NCBI RefSeq assembly: GCF_001522545.3
Contig: NC_031769.1
Span: 10,036,929 to 10,100,928 of the forward strand
DNA from: Parus major
Taxonomy: Eukaryota > Chordata > Aves > Passeriformes > Paridae
Length of the DNA: 64,000 nt
Direction of reading: 5' to 3'
Position 1 is the first letter of the stretch. Each line of letters begins with the position of its first letter. The notes below the pieces were generated by a model, which was given only the letters and a program-made list of their open reading frames with translations, was not told the DNA's origin and did no database searches. Shown piece after piece: positions 11,145-22,763 of the stretch. A program made the position numbers and the translations under genes.

Positions 11145-14100
11145 CTCATTGGTTTAAAATGTTCCCAAATTGTAACAATTAATAGGCTTTTTAGTACTCA
11201 CATGAATATTCAAAGGCATTTTGTAGGCAGATCTTGTTGTAAAAGGCTACAGAGAAGAATACTTGACACTGCTCTTGTATCAGATGTACATGTACATTAA
11301 TCAAGACTTAGATACCTCAAGTAGAAATTACTTCAGAAAGACAGAATGTAGTTTCTAATGCAGAAGTATCTTTAAGATATGTAGTGAGATGGTTTCTCTC
11401 TTGAGTGAGTGATGAAATCATATCCAGTGCTGCTCATGTTGGGAAATGGGGATGCCACAGTGGTTAAAATGAGAACATGGAATGGAACTCACCACAAACC
11501 TTAACACAGAGTTTACTCAGTACTCAGCCATGCCTCCTGCAAAAAGTGGATGTAGACTATTATTAAATATGGCTTTTTCCCTTCAAAAATCAAGCCATGC
11601 TCAGCAATATGCAAAAGGTCAGGGAAGAAGCCCTGAAACTTGAGTGTTCTTCAGCATCTGGGCTTGCTGGTACTCCAGGTTATTTCTAAATGCACAGGAG
11701 AATCCAGCTAGCAAGTTACACACCTTTCTTTGGAGTAAAAAAAACACTGTATTGTCCAGTAAGAAGGTAATGACAGCTCTTGAGATACCCAGTGCTGTAT
11801 GTGTAACTCAGGAACAATGTACCTGACTGTGATTATCTTTTGCCTTAATCACTTCATGAAAGGGTGACTGGTTCAGTGCAGAGGTAGAAATGCTTTGCTT
11901 TCTACTACCTCTGACATTAAAATGCTGATTCAACACCTTAGTAATTAGCACAAGAAAAAAAAACCTTGAGTATATTTAATTCCAACAGATTTAAGCAGAT
12001 TGTTTTCCAGGAATGCTGAGCTTTTCTGGATCCCATTAAATCCACAGCAAGATTCTGTATTCAGCACCACAACAGATCAAAACAGCTTTTAAGGACCTTT
12101 GGAGATCCACTCAACAAAGCAACTGAGCTCCCAGTACAGGGGCTGGCAGCCCCTCAGGGAACAGTGTAGGGTGCTCCTTCCTCTCCCAGAGCTGGAGCTT
12201 AAGGGTGCTGGTAGCACTTGATTCTCCTGAGCCTGGACCAGAAAAACAGTGAGTGTCCACCTTGCAGAGAATGATGTGATTCCTGGTTGGACACACTACT
12301 GGACATCAGCTGGGCCAGTGTCAGGGAGAATATGATCATTCCTACCAGCTTGTAAATCAGGTCTGGTCAGTGTTTAACTTCACATTTGCCAGACGGGAAG
12401 GACATGTACATGGTTAGGGGCAGTGGCTCAGGTGGTCAGTGATGACTCATTAAACTGGGGAAATTCAATTGTTTGTCTTCAACCTATGCTCTCTCCATTC
12501 TGGTAGACACATCTTTTGCTGTCTTTATGAAACCTGGATTCTAATTTATGTTCTTGGTGCACAGAAATAACATCCACTCTGAATGCATTTTGATATGTGC
12601 CTCACGGAGTATAGCTTAGTGAACATGTGAAACAATTTCCCAGCTCACTTTCAGCAAGCAAGCTATATTTGCATCATACCATCTTGCATTAGTCCTACCC
12701 ACACAGCAAGAAGTGTCTGAGTATTACCAGTGATATTGCTCAGAATTAACATGCAAAGCCCAAGAAAAGCAGCTCTCTGTTTCCTGGGCAGTGAGAAAAC
12801 TCTACAACTCTTACACCCTGACAGATTTTTTTAAGCACTTCAAGCAATTATCTCTGAGGACACTGGAATTACATTCAGATAGCATGCATCTTTCCTTCTT
12901 GTTTCTGGTTACATGAATTGTTTTTGCTATGGGATTCTTGAAGATTACAGGCTATCAGGAAATTTTCCAGAGTGCTATGTATCTATGACACAACCTGGGA
13001 GGTTTATGAGAATAGCAAACCCTTGGTTTCTCATGTCATTCTCAATAGGATGGATAGTTATGGAAGACAGGAAGACACTGGAAGATGAGCTTTGCAATTA
13101 TAGTTTCAAGCTAGCACAGCTGGAGAAAATAAATATCCTGTCAGAAAAAAAGGTGTGGAAAAAACAACTGTGGAAAATCTGGGGAAGCAAGCATGTGAAT
13201 TTGCTTCATCATAAGGTTGGGAAAGATACTGCAATGGAAATGTTTCCTTACTTAAGCTTGATTTACAGCACTCATTTCCCCAGGATCAAGGCTTGGTGCT
13301 TCTATCTGTCCCTAGACCAATATGAAACACTGGGAAAAGGTCCTGAGTGCTCATTCTCAGTGATCAGACCACACAACTTGTGTTTTCAGCCTAATCTAGA
13401 ATTCATAAGGATGGAAGACTTACTGAAGTGCTTTTAAATTCAGGCTAAGGTGTTTTTATGGACTTGGCCACAGCAGAGCTCGAATTGCATCTCCACTGGC
13501 CCAGCCCAGCAGCTGCCGTGCTTTGGGTTAGAGCGAAACCCTTCGCTAGTGGAGCAGGTCTGTGTGCAGCACAAGCAGAAAGAAGTTCTCAGCTCAGTAC
13601 CTGGGTGCAAGCTCTGAGCTGCCTGAGACAGGTCTGCAGTGCTCTCTCTAGTGGTGGCTGGGTGCTCCAAGCAGTGCAGCTCGGGGTTGCTGCCCTCAGT
13701 GATGTTTCTGCCCACTGACAGAAGCTGGTTTGGTAGTTTAGGGTCTGTGTGAGTCCAGGCACAAAGACCTGGGGCCTTTTCCTGCTGCTGGAACCTCACC
13801 TTAGGGAGAGGGCCAGAACACTTGTTTTGGGCCATGCTGATAGCAAAAGCAAATTATTATTCTATAACTGTGTAACTGAGACAACCCCAGAAAGAGACAT
13901 GACCATTCTATACAAATATAGCCAGTCCACAGTATGGGCCATTTTAGTAGCATTTTATCCTCTGTCCTTCTTCTCCTCTTTTATTACAGGCACTCTTGCA
14001 TAGCTATTCTGTCTCCATCTCTGCTGCTTTCCATTACTTTGTCTCTGGCCACATTTCAATTACCTGTTCTGGAAAGAGACACACCCCTGTGTGCTATCAG

Positions 14101-17100
14101 CAGTGGAAAATTTCAAGGTGATATTTTAGAAGGGAGTAACTAAACTGTGCATACAGCCCATTAATATCAATTATGGGTGTCAGATCAATACCAATAGCTG
14201 TGATATTGTTTAGAAGCTTGAATTAATGTCATTATGATGTCCACTCAGCTATGGGCATTTTCAGACACGGTACACTATTTGCATTTTATTATAATGTATC
14301 TTTTCTGAAAATTCCCATCATGGTGGGGACATTGCCACATCATAAGGCAGCCATTCAGATAGATGATGGAGAGTGCTGGGCTGGCAGGAGCACTCTGCAG
14401 TGGCCCTGTTGTGGCAAGGAGTGTCCTCAGGATGGATTTCTCACTGCCAGCTCCCTCTCCCACTGCCAGGCTTACCAGATCCTTTCATGCACCAGCCTCC
14501 TCCTTGCTCTGTGCAGTTCCTGGCTTTTCTTACTGGTTTCTCTTGTGAAGCAAAGAGTGCCACCACCAGGGCAGGAAAAATTAATATGGTAAGAGAATTT
14601 GAGCTTTAAAAAATGTATTACAAAAACAATTACTTAAGACATAATAACTAATGCTCCTTGTTCCTCTTTTTCTTTCCAGACTGTGTGTGCTCTGAGATGC
14701 ATGGGGACCTCAGCCTCCCCAGTTCTGTCTCAGCAGTCAAAAGAGTTGGCACTCTGTTAACTGGGTGCCCAAAGGCATATTTTAAATAACCTCATCAGTC
14801 TGGATAATTCTTATTGGTTTCTTCTTCTCAGACCTGACAGAATTTAAAAGAAAATGAAAGATTCTAAGAAGACTTTTCCCAACAAAACCAGGATAATATT
14901 GTTGCCACTTACATAACATTACTGGTGAGTCTTATTTGGGATAGCCTACAAAAATCCAGCTGGATCAGGGTAGTGGTGGCCAGCTTCAAGGAGATTTACA
15001 GACCTTCACTTGTTTAGTCTGGCAAGTGAAGGCTGAGAGCAGGGTGTGATCACTGCTAAATTCGTTGTGGGGTTAACATCAAGAAAGGAGAAAAGTGATT
15101 TACACTTAAGAGTGATGTTGGCACACTCTCAAATGGGTGTAAGCTGATCTTGAATATACTTGGCCTTGGTATTAGAAGAAAGTACCTGCTACCCTGGACG
15201 AGTGAAGCCTTTAATCAGAATAGTGTGGGCCAAAAAACAAAGTTAGATTAAAAAATAGCACTATTCATTTTTGGAGACAGCTGTGTGTTGTAGTGCTGCC
15301 ATGGCAGGAAGGTCAGTTCTGTGACTCAGAAGGATCTCTCAGTCCTATTTCCATGTTCCTTACAGCCTTTGTTGGAAAAAGAAATTGATAACAACATTGA
15401 CACTAAAATCACCCTTCAGAGACAATCTTCAGAGTCTTCAGCCTACTGAAATGAAAGGTGGGAGATGGGGAGGGATTTCACCTTTCATATTGCTATTGAT
15501 TTACTATCTCAGCTCATAACAGAGAATAGCATCAGCCTGCATTCGGTTCATACTTGAAAGTTGAAGCTTTTCCCTCTTCAAACACAGAGATTAGAAATGA
15601 TTTTGTTTAAAAAACGAAGCTCAGATTCTGCAGATGTTCAAGAATCTTTGATGGGACCATGGGAGGGACTCCTGATTCATCAGTGATTGAACTAAAGTGC
15701 ATTTGAGAAGGATATCACTCCTTCATTATGAAAGATAATAGACAAAGCAGGAACACCAACAATAGCATTTCTTCTTCATTTCATAGTACTCAAAAAGCAA
15801 TGATGTTTCCCATTGAAACCTTGGATTTGACAAATAGCAGTATCAGCTTTGCATAAAGTTTTTCTTCTGAACCACTCCTGAGGAGAATGGGGTATAGAGT
15901 TTTAAAGAGTCAGTCTCAGAGATTATGGTCTTCCATTCTTCATACAATTTCTAGCTAGTAATTTGATGAGATACTTTTCCTGGAAGTCTGGATTTTCCCT
16001 TCCTCCCAATATTTTTTGCTAAACATGAAGTGACAATTATTAGGGTCAATTTAGGATAACAGACTTGTTTCTTTTTAATTTTTTCCTTTCATGCTACTTT
16101 AAGGGAGTCTGTCATTCAGTATTTGAAGGAAAATATTCTAGCAAAACTTCTGATTACAATTTCTTGATAATTTTATTCCATCTGCAGAAATGCCGAGGCC
16201 ATTCATGGGCTGCTCCCCATCAATTTGTCCTTTTTAATACAGCATGCCATGAGTCAGGCCTTTACATAATCCTATTTACCAATGGCTGCAAAATCATTTG
16301 TACAATGAGGAATGTAGTAAGTGCTCTCATTTGAAATCAAAATATTGAGTTCCACATGTGGCTAGTGTAGCAGACTAATGGTTGAACTAAAGATACCCTT
16401 TGCAGTTCCATCATCACACACTAATTATTTCTTTTCCTACTTCTACATAGAAGACAGGAAGAAATAGCTTTTGTTGTGTTGTAATTCAAGGCAGATGATT
16501 ATGAATTAACTCATACCAGAAAGGCTGACTTTTCACTGAAGGAAATGAGTATTGTTTGCCTCATCAGCTAATTTTTTCTTGAAACATTAATTATTAAACT
16601 TTGTCAGTCATATTCATAAGGGGACATCTGATACAGTTGCAGTCTCATACAGTTGCAAATGATGAGTTAGAAGCACCAGTTTTCCCCTAGATAAGTTTTA
16701 TCTGAATGAGCACTGGTAAATGTGCTGGCTAATTAGACAGCAAGCAATTGAAGTTACAGGAAAAAAAAAAAAAAAGGGAATTTTATCAAGACGAATCCTG
16801 AACAGCCTTGTTTCCTGTCACTTCACACATCAAGCAAAAGCCCTTGACACTGCCATGGGATGTAAGACTCCAGGCAGGTGAAATGTGAATGAAAGTGGTG
16901 AATCTGTGGCAGGGGATCTGTGCCTAACCTGCAGGAATGCTGCCTCCTGTGCTCATCCTGCAGTGATTCTGTGTCCTGTGCAGGAGCCACACTGCAGTCA
17001 TGCCAGAAGAATGTCAATCTGACCTCTGAAAAAGATATGAATTCATAACAAATCCACCTTCACCTGTGTGTTATTACTTTTATTGTCATGAGCCTTTCTA

Positions 17101-19349
17101 CATCTTCCCCTCTGAAGTAATCCTCCAAGTTATGCACCTGCAGCTTCCCAGTTAGACACTCAGAAAAGCAAGAGAGCTGATGTTCTGCAGGTGCAAGGCC
17201 ATCAAACCTTCAGAGCCCATCAGAAAACCTCTCCCACATCAGTCTGGAGTGGCACTGCATCATAGCAAAGTGTGTGTCTGCACTGCAATCGATAAAACAC
17301 CAGCCACAGGCCCTGCCTTTCCTCTCTCCAGGCAGCTGCCGTGGGAATTGGTCTCTCTTTTCTTTAATGCTGCTCAGTGGCCATCCCCTCCTGCCTCTAA
17401 CAGAGACAGATGCTGGGAAACAAACCTCAGGGACTTAGGTGGTGCTGAGGCATTGCTCACAGGACCATGTATATAAAGGTTCAGACAGAGAAACTTACCT
17501 ATGTAAAAGATGGCTTATTAAAATAAAACAAAAAATGAAACAAGCCATTGTCTAAATGAATCCTGAATAGATTTATTTTGAGGTCTAATGCTGCTTCCCA
17601 GCACCAAGGCAGTGGCAAAGAAACTATTAATACTTTCAAAGACAAGATATGCTGCAAAGTCTACATGGGAAGAGGAGCTAAAGCCAGCAAAAATGGACAG
17701 TCTGCAAAGAACAAAGAATTTGATCACTGTGCACATTCACTGGATCAAAGAAGGACTGATAATATACGTGAAATCAGTGGGACATTTCCACAGTAATAGA
17801 AAGGAATTTAACCTATCACCTACATCCTGGGTGAATGTTCCATTCATTATATTACTGGCTATAATGAGAACTGCCTCCTCTTTGAAAAGAAAAAGTATAG
17901 GTAACAATCTTCTTTTTGTGGTACTTAGTCCTCACTTTTTCCTGAAGGGGACTTAGGACTAAAAGGCAGAATAATCTGAGGAAAAAATTCAAATTACACC
18001 TTTATCTCACCTTAGCGTTGGTACCTTCTATTGTAGGTACCCAGGAGTCACCCAGCTCCTACCTGTGGGTAGGAAACATCTTCAATCTGCTCATTGTCAA
18101 AAGCCAGCCACACCACACTCAGTGTGTTCACACCTCCTGGTTTAGCTATGGACCTCAGATATTACAGTAGTGAACACAGTGGGAAGGCCAATGAGGAAAT
18201 TTTCTATCTAATAATTCATACATAATAATCCTTTTTTCAAGAGCAGATTATGAACAGTTTTCAGTGCACAATGCACGTGACCATTCTTGCAATAGAGATA
18301 ATGAACCATAGAGCACCTGTCCACCACGTGAGCACACTCCTCAACAGGCCATCAGAGCAAATCTATCAGCTGCCTAAGGTACAGGAAAATATCACATCTG
18401 ATATCTGATGGGCCATGGAACAAAGGATGAGGAAGTCCTGCATCAGGTCTCTGCAGACAAAGCCACTGCCACACGGATCACAGGTGCAGCTCTGGCTCTC
18501 CCCTGAAGGGAAAAAGCTCTTTAATGGACTTTGCAACATTCATGACAAGCAATTATGTCCAGGTCCATGACATTAAATACACAGACATGGCAGCACAGAT
18601 CTTGGGGGCTGTCACAAATTGACACTAAATAAATTGTCCAGGACCCTGGCTTGGTAAAGCAGTTGCTTTCTTTGAAAACAACAAGTTGTTTGGTTTTTTT
18701 TCCTCTGCATCCTGGATTAGAACAGCAATGCAATTGCTTCCTGTTATGAGGATTAATTGACCCACTCAGTTACTTCAAGCCAGTGAAAGTTAAATGGGGA
18801 CATAAAATCTGAGCATTAGTCAGTTATTTAGAGCCTACCCAAGGACTCTTTCTTTTGTCTCACCTCATTCACTCTACCACCCTGCTGTCAAAATGTAACT
18901 CTGCTTAAAATGATGACATGCCAGTATGTGTTTTGTATACAAACTATTACAACAAAGTTATTCAAGTTGCTCAAACATAGAAAAGAGAGGCAGTGTCAGA
19001 GTTATGAATTTAAATGCAATAAGGTTGGTCTGTCCACTTTCCAACTTAATTCCTAGAACAAATTTATTTAACTTCCATCACTAATAAATCTGAATAAGAG
19101 ATACATGCTGGCACAATGTGTGACTCTCATAGCTAGCAAACTGTGCCTCAGAAAGAGGTACCATCTTTTTAATGACTGGACAATCCTACAGTCCTATTAA
19201 AGAAGTTTTATTTAAGATTTTGTTTTGTGGCCTTAAAACCAAATTGAGAAGCTCAGAACTACAAGTTGTATTCCTCTTGCAAATTACTTGGGGTCATAAA
19301 CCAAGATTGATATTAAAAGAAGAGATGAGAATGATACAGCTGGAATGAA
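11145..19349. other. No gene recognised; includes the longest open frame of the window
   Basis: A 174-codon open frame at 12913-13437 (plus strand) is the longest uninterrupted one here but has no recognisable domain, no splice context and no nearby promoter or polyadenylation signal, so I do not call it. An A-run of 16 lies near 16760. The rest is unique-looking AT-rich DNA. Confidence 0.5.
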
Positions 19350-19407
19350 CATATATATGTAAAAATATATCTATATCTAGAAATATATATATATATATAT
19401 AGATATG
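19350..19407. repeat. AT-rich microsatellite with (TA)n core
   Basis: ATATATATGT, then AAAATATATCTATATCTAG, is followed by about ten TA units. Confidence 0.9.
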
Positions 19408-20641
19408 GGAGATGGAAATGTATTTTAATATAAGATACTGGAAGAATAATTTCTGTAGAAAAATCTACTTTAAACTAAGGAGGGAGTAACATTTGCAGAA
19501 ATAGTAAGAAACACTGCACTGGGAATTAGTCTTTCCTGTAGTACATAGGTTACTTTGATCTTCCATAGAAATATGAGACTGCAAGTTAGCCATAATTGCT
19601 TTGCCCCCTGTTTTTAACCTCGTAATTATTCTCAGCTTCCTCAGACTTTGAGAAAGTCCTAAGAAAATAATATGATCTCTCTTCAAATTAGGATCAAGCA
19701 GCATATCTTGTGCTCTTCACGGCCCTCTGAAGGGTTAGATCTGTCCTGTAGCTGAGGTGAAGGACAAATTGACCCAACAACCTGCCACATTCCCCCTTTC
19801 CTCATGTGTGGACTGGCAAGATGGTACCTTGGCACTGAGCTCCTTGCCTGTGTTTCTACATGCCTCCAGTGAGGCTCAGAAAGAATCAGCTATAGATGTG
19901 ACTTTCTGGAAGTCTTAAGAGAATCAGGAATGGATAAAACCAAAATTAGAGCTAGATCTGCCTCCTAACAGTGTGACTGAGAGGTCATACTCTCCTACTC
20001 ATTGAATAGGCATGGAAGCACACCCATAACATAAGGAAGCTTATTAATATGAGTAAATGCTCATGTTTGTGAGTAAAGCTTTCAAAATCCTGTCTGACAT
20101 TTTGATGTAAAATGAATGAATGATTTAGCAATGAAACAAGGGGAAGAATGGAGCCACCTGGGTCTCACAGTTGAGGCAGATGTATGATGGCACACCCAGC
20201 AATCAGTCCTACAAGCCAGTTCTAAATATAGACAGCAAGGTGGGGACAAAATAAAATAGTAAACATGCCTAGGGTAAACTGCAGTGAGAATCAGATCTTG
20301 TAAGCTGTGGTGAGAAAAAAACACTCTGGTGGTAGATGCCTGGGAGACTGCAGGGAGCAGGCGTGACATTGTACTTTTTGGAAGAGGTTGGGATATGATG
20401 AGGTTCAGTCTAATTTAGGTAACATGGAAATGTCACAACATCCAGCCTTAAGGCAGGCCCAGAAGACAGGCAAAGTGACCAAGTTGGGTAGAAACTGCTG
20501 TTTCACACATACAAACCACAGCAGACCCTGCCATGGAGATGATGCAAATGAAAACAGAGGGTTGAGTAAAAATGGCCAGAAGAAAATACTCCTGAGCCTG
20601 AGCCTCAGGGTATCCCCTGCAACCTCAAGCCTCCAACCTAG
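19408..20641. other. No exon recognised upstream of candidate exon A
   Basis: I searched this stretch for exons that would end in phase 0 and join to candidate exon A, and found none convincing. Confidence 0.4.
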
Positions 20642-20754
20642 ACACTGCACTATAAGGCACAGGAGGAGTTAGCCCAGGATTGGATTCAGGCCCTGGATGA
20701 GGGCAGAGATGTCCCTGGCTTGGTTGTGGAGATGGAGCAGCACCAGTGTCCCAG
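20642..20754 (+). CDS. Candidate exon A of an unrecognised gene or gene remnant
   Basis: This exon-like segment begins after a CCAACCTAG acceptor preceded by a C/T-rich stretch and ends at a strong CCCAG/GTGAGT donor. It reads 37 codons in phase 0 (starting TLHYKAQEELAQDW, acidic and amphipathic) plus two bases, AG. A TAG lies immediately upstream in frame as part of the acceptor, so the exon cannot simply extend left. The two carried bases complete an Arg codon with the first base of the next segment, whose frame is then open. I do not recognise the protein. No convincing upstream exon was found, so either the 5' part is distant or this is a decayed copy. Confidence 0.28.
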
Positions 20755-20899
20755 GTGAGTGAGTGTGAGTGCAGGCAGTGGGTTTCCAGGCTGGTGCTGG
20801 GCTGATGGTCTGCTCCAGTCAGTGTGGGACACTGTAGAAAATGCAAGAATACCTGTCTGGGCTCAGTGCTGGGCAGGAATTATTTTGTCTGTGTCACAG

Positions 20900-21062
20900 G
20901 TTGCTCTATATCCTTGAAGAGACCACAGCCCAACTCAGACATCCCACTGATGGGGTGAGACAGTTGGTGAAGAAGCAGTTCAGAAAGATGTGTCAAAGCC
21001 TGTTCCTAACAAACAGGATTCCTTTTCAGCTTGTAGCTTTGCTTAGTCTGTCAGGGTATTTG
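20900..21062 (+). CDS. Candidate exon B of the same unrecognised gene, 3' boundary unresolved
   Basis: This segment follows a GTGTCACAG acceptor and is read in the frame set by exon A: R-LLYILEETTAQLRHP, then VRQLVKKQFRKMCQSLF, an amphipathic basic helix-like stretch. The frame stays open up to a TAA at 21063. No donor with the phase required by exon C is good; a fair GTGAGA donor inside the segment would be in the wrong phase. The segment may therefore be a terminal exon, end at a weak donor, or belong to a pseudogene. Helical HEAT-like character is possible but not demonstrated. Confidence 0.25.
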
Positions 21063-21141
21063 TAATATTTTAGCATCTGTTTCACTGAAAACAAGCTCTC
21101 TTTTAATATCACAGTTTTATCTTTTTTTTCTATTTTTACAG

Positions 21142-21401
21142 AACACGGTGTCTCTCCATGCTGCAGTCCTGTAGGGATGCTCTCCCATCCAAGATAATTA
21201 ACTGCTCATCAACAATGTTACAAACTGCCTGGAATGTGTCATTGACTTTCACAGATTCCCAGGAGTTTATGACCAAACTGGCCAACTTTCATTTGATCAT
21301 GCAAGGGGAGCAACATAAGAGACACGAGGAAATTCAGCAGTGCCTTTGGTACTACCTTAGAAGGGAGACATTCACAACTTCATCCACAGTGTCAAACAGA
21401 G
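21142..21401 (+). CDS. Candidate exon C of the same unrecognised gene
   Basis: This segment has a long T-rich tract ending TTTTTACAG on the left and an AGAG/GTAACT donor on the right. Only one of the three frames is open across its 260 nt. It gives 86 codons starting [15 protein letters not shown], through an alpha-helical polar stretch ([13 protein letters not shown], then [16 protein letters not shown]), and leaves one base at the donor. The composition is protein-like, with Trp, Cys and charged residues well mixed. The open frame continues beyond the donor into a tetranucleotide repeat, which lies in the presumed intron. I could not match it to a family. Being open in a single frame bounded by good splice sites makes it the best of the four segments here. 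Confidence 0.33.
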
Positions 21402-21451
21402 GTAACTGGAACCTTCATCTTCCTCATGTCCCTGTTAGATGTATTTCTGGG

Positions 21452-21570
21452 ATCCACCCATCCATCCACCCATCCATCCACCCATCCATCCATCCATCCA
21501 TCCATCCATCCATCTATCCATCCATCCATCCATCCATCCATCCATCCATCCATCCATCCATCCATCCATC
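21452..21570. repeat. Tetranucleotide microsatellite (CATC)n
   Basis: About 29 units of CATC with a few CACC and CTAT interruptions. The array lies in the presumed intron between candidate exons C and D; read in the frame of exon C it would encode an Ile-His-Pro-Ser repeat. Confidence 0.95.
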
Positions 21571-22434
21571 TCTCAATGGAAGGATGAGTGCTGGGGTGAG
21601 TGAGTCCAGCTTGTTGTTCTGGATTTGAGCCCATGGCTGATCCTCACCATACAAAGAAGCCCTCGACTCCCTTTGGGATGAGCTGAAAAAAGCCTGAATT
21701 CAGTTTTCATGGGTATTGGTCACTTCAGAGGTCCCTGTCTATTCCCACTGAGGGTTGTATCAGCCTTCTAGCCTGTTGTCTGCCATGGAGAAAAAGCCAT
21801 GGTCAGCACCTCTGAGGGTGAGACACAACAACTCCAGGAGGAAATAAAAGGATTGATCTTCTTCCTCTGCCAAACATCCCAGTCACTTCAGTGAGCTTGT
21901 CCTGAACCTCAGGAAAACATCTGAGCCACTGCAGAGACCTCCACAGAATGATCTCCCAGCTTTCCTCACTTCCTCACCTCTCCTTTACCCAACAATACTG
22001 ACCAGGGTCTCCAGATTTCTGCAGTTACTCAGCTGTGCCTGTGAGGGAAATGCAGCTGTGTCCTCAGGGAGGCTGAAAAATAAAGTGTGACCTGGGAAGT
22101 CTGGGGAAAATGGATTTTTTTTTTCTGCAAAAGGGCCCACAAAGCAGTTCACAGTTTCCAAGGTGGTTGTGTGGGATGGGAGCTGCAAAGTGATCTCAAG
22201 GCATCAAGCAGCATTCCCTTCCATTTCTGGCTGTGCCATAAATCCCTCATAGTAAATAAAGGCTTTTGTGCATACCAGGTGTCCCAATGGCAGAACCTAG
22301 GCATGCAGAAAAAAAAGAAGCACTGATGCTTCCTGGGCATCAGGACGGTTTTATTCAGAGTTCTAGCTAAGGAGAGGATGATCTTGTATCTAAAGTATTC
22401 TGAGAGATTCTGTCAAGCCCTGGCTCTTTCACAG

Positions 22435-22763
22435 GGAGCTGTGGGGATGCGTTTGTAATCTGGTGGGAGGCTGAGCTGAAGGCCATATATGTAGATGAAG
22501 AGAAGCTGAAGAGAGAAGATATTTTTGATTTATCCCTGCTGGCTCAGACATACATCTTAACCCTTCCAGCCTTAGCCCTTGCAAACAGAGCAGTACCTCT
22601 GGGGGAGCCCAGGAACCTCAGTGCCTGCCATCAGCTGTTCTTCCTGGCTGTTTGCACAAGGCCCAAAGCTAAAGGCAGACCAATCTGTGCAGACAAACAG
22701 AGGCTGCATGACTGTATCCAGGGATGGGACAAAAATCCCCAAAGCTCACAGGCATTACCCTGA
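22435..22763 (+). CDS. Candidate exon D, possible terminal exon of the same unrecognised gene
   Basis: This segment follows a CTCTTTCACAG acceptor. With the base carried from exon C the frame reads 109 codons to TGA, starting GSCGDAFVIWWEAELKAIY. A hydrophobic stretch (SLLAQTYILTLPALALA) is followed by a Cys- and basic-rich end. The frame is closed only 30 nt upstream of the acceptor. The phase match with exon C and the length of the open frame are the arguments for it. No polyadenylation signal follows closely. A chance open frame in moderately GC-rich DNA is a serious alternative. Confidence 0.25.

Noticed and set aside
12913..13437. 174-codon open frame, the longest in the window
   Set aside because: It has no recognisable domain, no flanking promoter, splice or polyadenylation context, and its composition resembles translated AT-rich intergenic DNA. 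One frame of this length is expected by chance in 64 kb read six ways.
13440..13835. 131-codon minus-strand frame opposite an 86-codon plus-strand frame
   Set aside because: Mirror-image open frames without motif or splice support; likely chance.
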